This document shows positions 1-7,790 of a stretch of DNA of 39,668 bases, in pieces. A model generated the notes under the pieces. It saw nothing but the letters and a program-made list of their open reading frames with translations, made no database searches and had not been told where the DNA came from. Each line of letters begins with the position of its first letter. Position 1 is the stretch's first letter. Made by a program: the position numbers and the translations under genes. The stretch comes from Bacteroidales bacterium UBA3297 (GTDB lineage: Bacteria; Bacteroidota; Bacteroidia; Bacteroidales; Paludibacteraceae), in the NCBI GenBank assembly GCA_002362105.1, contig DETD01000006.1, positions 1 through 39,668 on the forward strand. Reading direction: 5' to 3'.

Positions 1-2
1 TT

Positions 3-632
3 ATGAAGGACCGCGATTTGCAACGTCAGTTGTCGTTCGGTCTTTCTGCTGTAGTCAGCCATTATGGCTTTTCTAGCGAATTGTTCCGGAACGAAGATGC
101 CCAAAACGACCCAACCATCGATAATGGCGGTAAGGACAAGGGTGTTTACTTTAACGCAAACTTTGGTACCTACTTCTTGTGGGACCGCTTCTTTGCCGGA
201 TTGTCTATTGCGAACATGATTCCTACCGAGATGGAAGAGTTGGGTGAGAACGAGCCAGTTCCTCCAATGACATTCTTCATCTTCGCAGGATATACCTTCC
301 CAGTTAACGAGACTATCGACATTGAACCAGCAGCTATGTTCAAGTTCAACGAGAACGACGAACGCCAGTTGGACTTCAACTTGAAGTACGAGCAGGAAGT
401 ACCTGACACTAAAGATGTCTCTTACTGGTTGCAGTTGGCCTACCGCCAGACACTTGACGAAGGCAACGCAAAACCATTGGAATTCTCTCCAATGGGTGGT
501 ATCAACTTCAAGGGCTTCCACCTCGGTTATGCCTACACATTAGGCCTGACCAAGTGGGCACGCCACAACTCGGGTTCACACAGCGCGATGCTCGGATACT
601 CTTGGTGTAAGGTTAAGAAGTTCTGCCGATAA
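3..632 (+). CDS. PorP/SprF-like type IX secretion membrane protein, 3' part
   Basis: The gene runs in from the left edge, so the N-terminus is missing and the ATG at 3 is probably internal. The visible 209 residues alternate short aromatic-rich strands with turns (YFLWDRFFAGLSIANM, GFHLGYAYTLGLT), the pattern of a Bacteroidetes outer-membrane barrel. The overall layout, with a central 'FFAGLSI' segment and a closing 'HLGYAYT' strand, resembles the PorP/SprF family. Members of that family sit in the outer membrane and help type IX secretion or gliding, often beside a peptidoglycan-binding OmpA-like partner. No partner is visible here because of the window edge. The gene ends just before a strong terminator. 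The family call is from recognition, not from an alignment. Confidence 0.72.
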   Translation: MKDRDLQRQLSFGLSAVVSHYGFSSELFRNEDAQNDPTIDNGGKDKGVYFNANFGTYFLWDRFFAGLSIANMIPTEMEELGENEPVPPMTFFIFAGYTFPVNETIDIEPAAMFKFNENDERQLDFNLKYEQEVPDTKDVSYWLQLAYRQTLDEGNAKPLEFSPMGGINFKGFHLGYAYTLGLTKWARHNSGSHSAMLGYSWCKVKKFCR

Positions 633-661
633 ACAAAGACAGAGATATATCAAAATAGAAG

Positions 662-695
662 AAAGAGGAGGCAACAAAAACCTCCTCTTTTTCGT
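662..695 (+). terminator. Rho-independent terminator after the PorP/SprF-like gene
   Basis: A perfect 10-bp stem (AAAGAGGAGG at 662-671 with CCTCCTCTTT at 681-690) encloses a 9-nt A-rich loop and runs into more T residues. It lies 30 bp after the stop codon. Confidence 0.88.
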
Positions 696-741
696 ATAAA
701 CAATGCCATTTCAATAACGATTAAACAAAATCCTTAACTCC

Positions 742-1089
742 ATGAACGTCTTAAAAACTATCACCTCATATTCGCCCGTATTAGCCATTCCATCGAGTAT
801 AGCAGCCTATTTTCTTTGGAAAGGGCAATACCACCTCTTTGTGAACATTATGCAGTACGTCAACCTGCTTATGTGGGTGGCGCTATTGGTCTACACAAAA
901 TTGAGCAGCGAGTATTCGGTAGACTATAAAACAGCCTTTACAATATTAAGTGTATTATTTGTAGCATCCCTACTATCGTCGTTTTTTATACCATTTCTCA
1001 CTATGCTGCTATACGTCACATTTGTAGTCACGGCTATTGTGGTAACTTTTCTCATTCTGTTCTATCTGACATTTAGCCAACACCCTTAA
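742..1089 (+). CDS. Small four-helix membrane protein, unknown function
   Basis: I do not recognise this 115-residue protein. It has about four hydrophobic segments (near residues 10-27, 33-52, 65-84 and 88-110) joined by short loops, with little else, so it should be an integral inner-membrane protein. It stands alone between the terminator of the preceding gene and the convergent LysR gene, whose stop lies 23 bp beyond. No Bacteroidetes -7 element was found directly upstream. It could be a member of one of the many small hypothetical membrane families of Bacteroidales. The reading frame looks real because the hydrophobic segments are regularly spaced and the length is intact. Confidence 0.6.
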   Translation: MNVLKTITSYSPVLAIPSSIAAYFLWKGQYHLFVNIMQYVNLLMWVALLVYTKLSSEYSVDYKTAFTILSVLFVASLLSSFFIPFLTMLLYVTFVVTAIVVTFLILFYLTFSQHP

Positions 1090-1111
1090 ACAAGTCCACA
1101 ACGCACCTATT

Positions 1112-2029
1112 TCATGCCACAGGTCGCTTGCAGTGCTTCCTGATAGCGGCGACATAAGCCTTCGCATAACGCGAAAGCGACACTCCCCTACGAGTAACGA
1201 TGCCAATAGTCATTTGGTCGCTGACGTCGAGCGGCTTAGCAATAATACTACGTCCGTTAAGTTTATGGCTTATGACACCCGAACAAATTGTATAACCATT
1301 GAGGCCGATAAGCAGATTGAAAAGTGTTGCACGGTCACGAACTTTAATATTCTTAGGACAATCGAAATCAATGGCGGTTAAAGGTTCTTCGGCGAAATAG
1401 AACGAGTTGAAGTCGCCCTGTTCATAGGCGAGGTAAGGGTACGGGGCCAAATCGGATAGAGAAATGCGCTCTTTAAGCGCAAGCGGATTCTTAGCGGACA
1501 TAAACACGTGTAAAGGTGTAGTGAATAAAGGATCGAACACCAGATTGTTCTTTCTAAGCAGATTTTTCACCACTTTTTCGTTCTTTCCACAAAGATATAG
1601 CACCCCAATCTCACTTTTCATCTTTGCCACATCGTCAATAATCTCGTTTGTTTGGGTCTCGCGCAAAGTAAAATCGTAAGAATCGCCCCCAAATTTACGT
1701 ATAACGTCAACAAAAGCATTCACTGCAAACGAGTAATGCTGGCAACTGACCGAAAAGATAGTATTGCCGCCCGCATTGCCCTTGTACCGTTCCTCAAGCA
1801 AAGCCGCCTGCTCCAACACCTGCCTCGCATACGACAAGAACTCGTCTCCCTCGTTGGTGATTGTCACCCCCTTGTTCGAACGGTTGAAGATAACTATATT
1901 TATTTCATTCTCAAGTTCATGGATAGCAGCCGTAAGGCTCGGTTGCGAGATAAACACCCGTTTGGCCGCCTCGGTTATATTACGTGTATCGGCAACAGCC
2001 GCCACATATTTCAATTGCTGTAAAGTCAT
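1112..2029 (-). CDS. LysR-family transcriptional regulator divergent from metE
   Basis: The 305-residue protein has the full LysR layout. An N-terminal winged helix-turn-helix (residues about 1-60: LQQLKYV, ITEAAKRVFISQPSLTAAI) is followed by a linker helix and a periplasmic-binding-protein-like effector domain (about 90-295). Family members act as tetramers that activate a divergent target when a co-inducer binds. It is read away from metE across a 127-bp gap that contains a 7-bp-arm palindrome with the LysR form ATA-N9-TAT. This placement suggests that it controls methionine synthesis, as MetR- and MtaR-type regulators do elsewhere, and also its own gene. The true effector is unknown and the link to metE is inferred from position. 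Sulphur or oxidative control is an alternative. Confidence 0.85.
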   Translation of the reverse strand: MTLQQLKYVAAVADTRNITEAAKRVFISQPSLTAAIHELENEINIVIFNRSNKGVTITNEGDEFLSYARQVLEQAALLEERYKGNAGGNTIFSVSCQHYSFAVNAFVDVIRKFGGDSYDFTLRETQTNEIIDDVAKMKSEIGVLYLCGKNEKVVKNLLRKNNLVFDPLFTTPLHVFMSAKNPLALKERISLSDLAPYPYLAYEQGDFNSFYFAEEPLTAIDFDCPKNIKVRDRATLFNLLIGLNGYTICSGVISHKLNGRSIIAKPLDVSDQMTIGIVTRRGVSLSRYAKAYVAAIRKHCKRPVA

Positions 2030-2054
2030 ATTGTTCTGTCAGTTCTGAATAGCT

Positions 2055-2073
2055 CCATAGGAAAAACCTATGG
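2055..2073. promoter_or_regulatory. Palindromic LysR-type operator between lysR and metE
   Basis: CCATAGG-AAAAA-CCTATGG is a perfect inverted repeat with 7-bp arms; its core reads ATA-N9-TAT, the usual LysR box form. It lies about 68 bp before the expected metE transcription start and over the expected start of the LysR gene. That is the classic position for activating one gene while repressing the other. Confidence 0.65.
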
Positions 2074-2081
2074 TTAACGCA

Positions 2082-2089
2082 CAAAATTA
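2082..2089 (-). promoter_or_regulatory. -7 element of the LysR-family gene
   Basis: The minus strand reads TAATTTTG, an exact match to the Bacteroidetes -7 consensus TAnnTTTG. It lies 53 bp upstream of the LysR start codon. No clear -33 TTTG is seen at the usual spacing. The palindrome at 2055-2073 would cover the transcription start. Confidence 0.5.
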
Positions 2090-2117
2090 AGTATTTTCAC
2101 TATTATTAAAAAATACA

Positions 2118-2125
2118 GAACTTTG
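2118..2125 (+). promoter_or_regulatory. Weak -7 element of metE
   Basis: GAACTTTG matches five of the six fixed positions of TAnnTTTG and lies 31 bp before the metE ATG. It has no good -33 partner. A poor core promoter fits a gene that needs an activator bound at the palindrome upstream. Confidence 0.35.
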
Positions 2126-2156
2126 CGCCGACAAAATTAACAGCAGAAAAAACAAT

Positions 2157-4427
2157 ATGACAATTAAGAGAACATCAGTAATCGGTTTTCCAAGAATAGG
2201 AAAGAAACGCGAGCTCAAATTCGCAAGTGAGAAATTCTTCAAAGGCGAGATTTCGGAAGAAGAATTGAAGAAGACTGCTGCCGAACTGCGCCTTTACGGT
2301 TGGCAGAAACAGCAGGAAGCAGGCATTTCGTTCATACCGTCGAACGATTTCTCGTTCTACGACAACCTGCTCGACACCGCATTCCTGCTCGGTGCCATTC
2401 CAGCCAACTACAAGCAATTAGGATTGAGCGACCTTGAAACCTATTTCGCAGTAGCACACGGCTATCAGGGAGCCAAAGGCGACGTAAAGGCTCTGCCTAT
2501 GAAGAAATGGTTCAACACCAACTACCACTACATTGTACCAGCGCTTGACGACCAGACCAAGTTGGAGCTTGCGAACGCTCCTAAGGCGCTTGCCGAATAT
2601 AAAGAGGCAAAAGCAGCCGGCATACAAACCGTCCCAAGCCTTATTGGCATCTACACTTTTTTGCGACTGGCCACCTACAACGGCGACAAAACAGCCTCTG
2701 ATTTTGCAGACGACGCTGTAAAAGCCTACGTCCAACTTGCCGGCCAACTCAACTCGGCAGGGGCAGAATGGATCTCGATAGCAGAGCCAGCCCTCGTATT
2801 TGACACAAACGACAAAGAGAAGGCTCTATTCAAAAAAATATACACCAACCTGCTAACGCAAATCAGAAAGGAGACCAACCTTAAAATCGTCCTACAAACC
2901 TACTTCGGCGATGTCCGCGACATCTATAACGAATTGGTAAGTTTAGGGTTTGACGGAATAGGTTTAGACTTTGTAGAGGGAAAGAAAACACTTGAACTCC
3001 TGACGACAGGTTTCCCGAAGGACACCCTACTGTTTGCCGGTATAATAAACGGCAAGAACATTTGGCGCAGCGAATATGCGAAGAAAAACGCGCTATTAGA
3101 CGAAATAGGGAAATATGTAGACGGACAGAACCTAGTAATCGGCACATCGTGCTCGCTCCTGCACGTACCTTACACAATAGAATCGGAGAACTTACTTTCA
3201 GACGCCTCCAAGAAGTTCCTGGCGTTTGCAGAGGAAAAGATTAAGGAACTTTACGACATAGCCAGCAAGAACGCGGCAAGCCTACAACAGAATAAGGCGT
3301 TATTCAGCGAAGAACGTGTCAAGAAGAACGAAGCCGTACAGCAAGAGCTTGGCAAGCTGACAGATGCAGACTTCAATCGTACACCAGCCCGAAACGAACG
3401 CAAAGGAATACAGAAAGCAATATTCCAGTTTCCTCCTTACCCAACCACAACTATCGGCTCGTTTCCACAGACAGCAGACGTACGTTCGAACAGAGCAGCC
3501 TACAAGAAAGGGGCTATTAGTGCCGAACAGTACAAGACATTTAACCAAAAGAAAATTGCCGAATGCATCGCCCTGCAAGAACGTCTCGGCCTCGACGTGC
3601 TGGTGCACGGAGAATTTGAGCGTAACGACATGGTAGAATACTTCGGCAACAAACTGGATGGATTCATCTTCACGCAAAACGCATGGGTGCAGAGCTACGG
3701 CACACGCTGCGTAAAGCCACCAATCGTATGGGGTGATGTAAGCCGGAGCGCACCAATTACCGTAGAATGGTCGGTTTATGCGCAAAGCCTTACGAAAAAG
3801 CCGGTTAAAGGTATGTTGACCGGACCCGTAACCATACTCAACTGGTCGTTCCCACGCGAAGACGCTTCTTTGAAGGAGCAGGCACAACAGATAGGCCTAG
3901 CCATCCGCGACGAAGTGCTCGACCTTGAAAAAAACGGTATACGCATCATCCAGATAGACGAAGCCGCCCTCCGCGAGAAACTTCCATTGCGCAAAAGCGA
4001 CTGGCACAGCGAATATCTGGACTGGGCCATCCCAGCCTTCAGACTGGTACACGCCAAGGTGAAGCCAGAGACACAAATCCACACGCACATGTGTTACAGC
4101 GAGTTTGGCGACATCATTAAAGACATCGATGCAATGGATGCCGACGTCATCACCTTCGAAGCCAGCCGCTCCGACCTCAAACTGATAGACGCCCTTAGAG
4201 ACTCAAACTTCCAGACACAGGTCGGACCAGGCGTGTACGACATCCATTCGCCACGTGTTCCGTCAGTTGCCGAAATTGTCGACACCCTGCACAAAATCAT
4301 AAGCAAAGTAAACAAAGAAAACGTATGGGTGAACCCAGACTGCGGACTTAAGACCCGTGGAGAAGAAGAGACAACCGCCAGCCTTAAAAATTTAGTGGCG
4401 GCAGCCAAGCAGTTGCGAAGCGAGTGA
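2157..4427 (+). CDS. metE: Cobalamin-independent methionine synthase
   Basis: 5-Methyltetrahydropteroyltriglutamate-homocysteine methyltransferase makes methionine from homocysteine without vitamin B12, in the cytoplasm. The 756-residue length matches the family (753 in E. coli). The N-terminal barrel begins with the conserved GFPRIGKKRELK, and the C-terminal catalytic barrel begins near PPYPTTTIGSFPQT. The zinc ligands can be assigned: His644 and Cys646 in HTHMCY, Glu668 in TFEASRSD, and Cys729 in NPDCGLKTRG. The ATG is the first codon after a short leader, and no other start fits. A LysR-type gene is divergent and a palindrome lies between them, so the gene is probably activated when methionine or its precursors are short. 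It ends at a two-way terminator shared with the convergent barrel gene. Confidence 0.97.
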   Translation: MTIKRTSVIGFPRIGKKRELKFASEKFFKGEISEEELKKTAAELRLYGWQKQQEAGISFIPSNDFSFYDNLLDTAFLLGAIPANYKQLGLSDLETYFAVAHGYQGAKGDVKALPMKKWFNTNYHYIVPALDDQTKLELANAPKALAEYKEAKAAGIQTVPSLIGIYTFLRLATYNGDKTASDFADDAVKAYVQLAGQLNSAGAEWISIAEPALVFDTNDKEKALFKKIYTNLLTQIRKETNLKIVLQTYFGDVRDIYNELVSLGFDGIGLDFVEGKKTLELLTTGFPKDTLLFAGIINGKNIWRSEYAKKNALLDEIGKYVDGQNLVIGTSCSLLHVPYTIESENLLSDASKKFLAFAEEKIKELYDIASKNAASLQQNKALFSEERVKKNEAVQQELGKLTDADFNRTPARNERKGIQKAIFQFPPYPTTTIGSFPQTADVRSNRAAYKKGAISAEQYKTFNQKKIAECIALQERLGLDVLVHGEFERNDMVEYFGNKLDGFIFTQNAWVQSYGTRCVKPPIVWGDVSRSAPITVEWSVYAQSLTKKPVKGMLTGPVTILNWSFPREDASLKEQAQQIGLAIRDEVLDLEKNGIRIIQIDEAALREKLPLRKSDWHSEYLDWAIPAFRLVHAKVKPETQIHTHMCYSEFGDIIKDIDAMDADVITFEASRSDLKLIDALRDSNFQTQVGPGVYDIHSPRVPSVAEIVDTLHKIISKVNKENVWVNPDCGLKTRGEEETTASLKNLVAAAKQLRSE

Positions 4428-4470
4428 AAAAGGCTTAAACTCAAAACAAAGACTTTTAGGTCTATACAGA

Positions 4471-4506
4471 AAGAGGTTGCGCGGTACATAGCGCAACCTC
4501 TTCGCT
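4471..4506. terminator. Two-way terminator between metE and the outer-membrane protein gene
   Basis: A perfect 12-bp stem (AAGAGGTTGCGC at 4471-4482, GCGCAACCTCTT at 4491-4502) with an 8-nt loop lies in the gap between two convergent genes. T-rich sequence follows on the plus strand and A-rich sequence precedes it, so it can serve both. Confidence 0.8.
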
Positions 4507-4509
4507 TTT

Positions 4510-5616
4510 CTATTCCAGTTCGTAACACAACCGCAGCACGAAAACCTTTTGGACACTTCCGCCACCCTCAACGAGTTGGAAGGAAGGCTTAACGGCAAAC
4601 AGGTCGAACAAGTTCATTTGCAAAGTGAGTTCCTGATTACACTCATCGGCATCGGCAAAACAGGCATAATGGTTCATCAGTCCGACACTTTCCACCCGAA
4701 CTTTCTTGCCGCTACCCGACCTATTCAAGACAAGCCCAGTGCCAGCATATCCTTTGCAGTTACTACCGCTGTTAAGAGAAGTAGAACCATGTAACAGCAA
4801 ATTCAGCCGGCAACCGTTCTTATTCAGCAAGCCTTGTTCCAGCTGTGTCCACCACGTAGCACGAAACCTTTTCTTTCCTCCGGCGTCAGAGGGGGAATTG
4901 TTGGTGGCAAGACCTACTGAATAGAGCATAAGAAGCGGGACGTCGGTGCGGGAATACCCAATCTCAGTCATAGTAGTGACGCCATCGCGATGAGGTCGGA
5001 AACGGAAGGTAGAGCCATCGGCCAGTTCACCGGCAATTCCATTATAGAGGCTGAATTGGGCTTTAAGACCCACCTTATGGGAATAAGAGACATGAATGGG
5101 GCACACCCCCGAAAGCGGGAAGTTGGCCATTTCGTAATTAGCGGCTATAGTCGGGAAAATGCCGTCAGATCCATTCAAGAACAACGTAGAGTTACCCTCC
5201 GTAAAATAGTCCTCATTCACATTTCGCACACCAGAAAGAAACACCAGATGATGAGAACTATCGGCACCAAAAGTGTTTACAAATCCGAGGTCGAGCATAC
5301 GCAGTCCGGCCGCCATATTTTCATTCTTGATGTTCGAAAATCCTTGCAAATCGTCAATCACCACGTCATCGCCCAAGCCATAGGTATGCAGGGTACCCAG
5401 TTCAAAGAAAAAAGGCGGCACGGGTTTCCAAACCGTATAGAAAGCCGCCTCGTTCATCCAAGCGGCACGGTCGTCCAAATTCCACTCCGCCTCAGAGAAA
5501 AGTGAGGCTTCAAAATTAAACTTCTCATTACCAGTCGCATAAAGCAAAGAACTATAAGAGATGACAAGAGCATGGAGGAGACCTAAAAGGCATAGTTTCC
5601 CCTTAAAAAACTTCAT
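4510..5616 (-). CDS. Predicted outer-membrane beta-barrel protein, porin-like
   Basis: The 368-residue protein starts with a signal peptide (FFKGKLCLLGLLHALVISYS, cleavage near YATG). Amphipathic strands alternate with loops in the rest, and the last residues (KVFVLRLCYELE) form a closing strand typical of an outer-membrane barrel. The segments 'AEWNLDDRAAWMNEAAFYTVW', 'HKVGLKAQFSLYNGIAGE' and 'ESVGLMNHY' recall carbohydrate-selective or OprB-like porins, but I cannot confirm a family. It stands alone, convergent with metE and divergent from the accessory gene at 5913. A substrate cannot be named. Note the several cysteines in the C-terminal half, unusual for a porin. Confidence 0.65.
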   Translation of the reverse strand: MKFFKGKLCLLGLLHALVISYSSLLYATGNEKFNFEASLFSEAEWNLDDRAAWMNEAAFYTVWKPVPPFFFELGTLHTYGLGDDVVIDDLQGFSNIKNENMAAGLRMLDLGFVNTFGADSSHHLVFLSGVRNVNEDYFTEGNSTLFLNGSDGIFPTIAANYEMANFPLSGVCPIHVSYSHKVGLKAQFSLYNGIAGELADGSTFRFRPHRDGVTTMTEIGYSRTDVPLLMLYSVGLATNNSPSDAGGKKRFRATWWTQLEQGLLNKNGCRLNLLLHGSTSLNSGSNCKGYAGTGLVLNRSGSGKKVRVESVGLMNHYACFADADECNQELTLQMNLFDLFAVKPSFQLVEGGGSVQKVFVLRLCYELE

Positions 5617-5912
5617 TATTGCTTATTAATTATCCTGATCGAATTCTGGTCACAAATATACTATTTATTTTCATTCTAAATAACAACCAGTTGATGCAAT
5701 CTTACAAAACAGACTAAATTATTCCTATTTCGGAAATTTTTCATTGAGTGTAACGTGTTTTGTTACAGACATAGAGGTACTTTGAATTTGAAAGACTGAC
5801 GTAAACGGATAGATTTCTAATGTTGTAAAACAAAGCAAAAAAGACACAGAAAATTTTGTAACGCGCTAGTTTTTTTTTATTTAGCATATTCTTTAACCAA
5901 ATAAAACGATTT
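5617..5912. other. AT-rich divergent intergenic region with one palindrome
   Basis: No gene is visible. Besides the -7 element near 5655 there is an inverted repeat TGTAAC-N7-GTTACA at 5749-5767, about midway between the divergent starts at 5616 and 5913. The form resembles a dimeric regulator site, but no regulator is nearby and no family is assigned. Confidence 0.4.
5653..5660 (-). promoter_or_regulatory. -7 element of the porin-like gene
   Basis: The minus strand reads TATATTTG, an exact TAnnTTTG match, 37 bp upstream of the start codon at 5616. The nearest -33-like TTG is about 23 bp further up, longer than the usual 19-20. Confidence 0.45.
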
Positions 5913-6701
5913 ATGAGCTACAACAAAAAACTAGACGAATTGTTCGAACGATGGACAGAAAACCTAAGCGAAGAACAGAAAGCGTTATTTTGCAAAGACG
6001 GCTTAATGCTTAAGGCAGGAGAGCCAGAGGATTCCGTTGATGAAAAATGGGATAAGGCTAAACGTCGAATTATATTTATTGTAAAAGACAAAAACACACC
6101 CGACGGAGATGACATTCGGCGTTGGCTTGTAGAAGGACCGCACGCGAAAAACAGTCGAAATTTATCAGGCGGCATTGTAGGGAAACGAGGATTTCTACCC
6201 AACATTGCACTTATACTCTATGGGCTATTAAAAGATCAAAGAGATATAAGAATAGGATTCAAAGAAGTATCTGAAACAAAATTAGAAGAAGTAAGAGAAA
6301 TTTGGAACACTGAGCCATTTGCCCTTATAGAAGCAAAAAAATTAGCTGGACATCCTACAGTATCCACTTCAGAGATTGTTCACGCACTAAATCAAGATGA
6401 GGAATTTTTAAAAGAGGAATTAGACATTCTTCAGCCAAACATCATTGTCTGCTGCGATTCAAAAGATACCCAATTCAACTTTATAACAAAACATTATCTT
6501 AAGAATGAGAACAATATAATAAAGAAAGAATACATATATCCTGATACAACTATGAAGTGTTGTCTTTGGCACTACCCCACAAGGGGAATAACGGTCATTA
6601 AATCATTTCATCCCACAAATAGAGGTAAAGAAAAATGGATGATTTATGAACGCGTTATTAGTCCATTTCACAAGTTACTTGAAGAGAACCATAAAATTTA
6701 G
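5913..6701 (+). CDS. Unknown accessory protein, possibly uracil-DNA-glycosylase-like fold
   Basis: I do not recognise this 262-residue protein with certainty. It is soluble, with no signal peptide. It has an N-terminal helical part, a strand near residue 53 (RRIIFIVKDKN) followed by DGDDIRRW, a strand near 175 (QPNIIVCCDSK), and a closing SFHPTNRGKEKWMIYERVISPF. The order of a strand with acidic residues, a late hydrophobic strand and a final His-Pro segment recalls uracil-DNA-glycosylase-like proteins of unknown role in Bacteroidetes. This is a weak inference. It lies in an AT-rich patch, and the lipoprotein gene starts 5 bp after it, so the two are probably one transcript. A broken relative lies at 7321-7683. 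Confidence 0.6.
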   Translation: MSYNKKLDELFERWTENLSEEQKALFCKDGLMLKAGEPEDSVDEKWDKAKRRIIFIVKDKNTPDGDDIRRWLVEGPHAKNSRNLSGGIVGKRGFLPNIALILYGLLKDQRDIRIGFKEVSETKLEEVREIWNTEPFALIEAKKLAGHPTVSTSEIVHALNQDEEFLKEELDILQPNIIVCCDSKDTQFNFITKHYLKNENNIIKKEYIYPDTTMKCCLWHYPTRGITVIKSFHPTNRGKEKWMIYERVISPFHKLLEENHKI

Positions 6702-6706
6702 AAAAC

Positions 6707-7291
6707 ATGAAAAAAACAGTAAGTTATTTAGTAATGATAGCTCTATTATTCTGTGTAGGTTGTTCAATGAAACTATCCACAGAGGAGTTGTCAACAGAAA
6801 TTGAGAAATCAATAAATGAGGCGCTAGCTTCTAAGCATAAAGGATTAACTGTTAAGTCATTAACTCTTATCAAAGAATCCGAGAACAACTATTCTGGCGT
6901 GGTAACAATATCAAATGTCCAGAAAGACTCTTCAAACTATGATATTAAAGTTATTTATGATGGAGAAAATATGAAATGGGAAATTCCTAATCTTTATATT
7001 AAGCTCCTATCAATAGAAGTAGAACAATCAGTATCCGAATATTTTATTTCAAAAAACATCAATTTAGATATCGAATCTTTAATACTTATTAAGAAGACGG
7101 AAAACAACTATTTAGGAAAGCTAACAATATCAAATGAGGAGGGAGAGTCTAAACAATGCGATATTGAAGTCATTACTAATGGTGAAAACACAAATTGGGA
7201 AATATCAGAAAGTTCTGATGCTTTATTATATTTTTCATTAAGTAAAGAAAAGAGAGTTTTTTTTAACATACTTAGAAACTCATTTAATTAA
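6707..7291 (+). CDS. Lipoprotein with two tandem repeat domains, unknown function
   Basis: The 194-residue protein begins with a lipoprotein signal (MKKTVSYLVMIALLFCVGC, lipid on Cys19), so it should be anchored in a membrane on the outer side. The mature part is two copies of one domain of about 75 residues. Repeat 1 (about 24-96) and repeat 2 (about 101-171) share the order helix, LIKxxENNYxGxxTISN, DIxVIxxGENxxWEI. Such repeats look like small helix-sheet domains of the snorkelling or DUF4333-like kind, but I cannot name the family. It follows the gene at 5913 by 5 bp. Codon use is AT-rich, as in its neighbour, which suggests acquisition by transfer. Confidence 0.7.
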   Translation: MKKTVSYLVMIALLFCVGCSMKLSTEELSTEIEKSINEALASKHKGLTVKSLTLIKESENNYSGVVTISNVQKDSSNYDIKVIYDGENMKWEIPNLYIKLLSIEVEQSVSEYFISKNINLDIESLILIKKTENNYLGKLTISNEEGESKQCDIEVITNGENTNWEISESSDALLYFSLSKEKRVFFNILRNSFN

Positions 7292-7320
7292 CATTATATA
7301 GAATATCATAATATACACGT

Positions 7321-7683
7321 ATAACATCACAAAATCAAAATTTAGAAATTCTCCATTCTATTCGTTTGAGCGATATGTTGGCTAAAATTGAGACACAGAA
7401 GATGATGTACGAGTAGAATGGTTGTTTGTTGTATATGATTCCCGATATTGTATGCACAAGTTCATTGATATACGACGCCGTGGTCAAATCGTACCCTCAA
7501 GAAAAGGTTTATACAATAGAAGGGCACAACAGCATTCGAATCATCAAGGACCCTAGAGGAGGAATTGAAGCGTTAGTTTTTTGTTCTTACCACCCTAGTA
7601 CACCCGGCACCGCAGACAAATTTCACGAAGGTGTAATGGTCCATTATAGAGCATTCTTAAAAAATGTGGGATTATCTAGATGA
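7321..7683 (+). pseudogene. Broken relative of the protein at 5913-6701
   Basis: An in-frame stop at 7414-7416 splits this reading frame. After it come 85 codons from a TTG at 7426, or about 82 from an ATG at 7435. The translated segment IPDIVCTSS lines up with QPNIIVCCDSK of the protein at 5913, and VFCSYHPSTPGTADKF lines up with the closing SFHPTNRGKEKW. The codons before the stop (DMLAKIETQKM) may match its middle helix (FALIEAKKLAG). The fragment is therefore the C-terminal third or so of a diverged paralogue, without a functional start. The downstream 85 codons alone could still be made as a small protein. Confidence 0.5.
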
Positions 7684-7736
7684 CAACCGACCCCGTTATC
7701 CAGAGGACTTCGGGCAATATCTTGATTAGAAAATGA

Positions 7737-7774
7737 AAGAGGCGAAGCAGTGTCACATGCTTCGCCTCTTATTC
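7737..7774 (-). terminator. Rho-independent terminator of ackA
   Basis: A perfect 13-bp stem (AAGAGGCGAAGCA at 7737-7749, TGCTTCGCCTCTT at 7758-7770) with an 8-nt loop follows the acetate kinase stop codon. T-rich sequence follows on the minus strand. It can also stop transcription from the left. Confidence 0.85.
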
Positions 7775-7790
7775 ATTAACTAAGTCTTGC

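Noticed and set aside
2030..2156. Riboswitch upstream of metE
   Set aside because: The gap is short and taken up by promoters and the palindrome; no B12 or SAM leader structure is visible.
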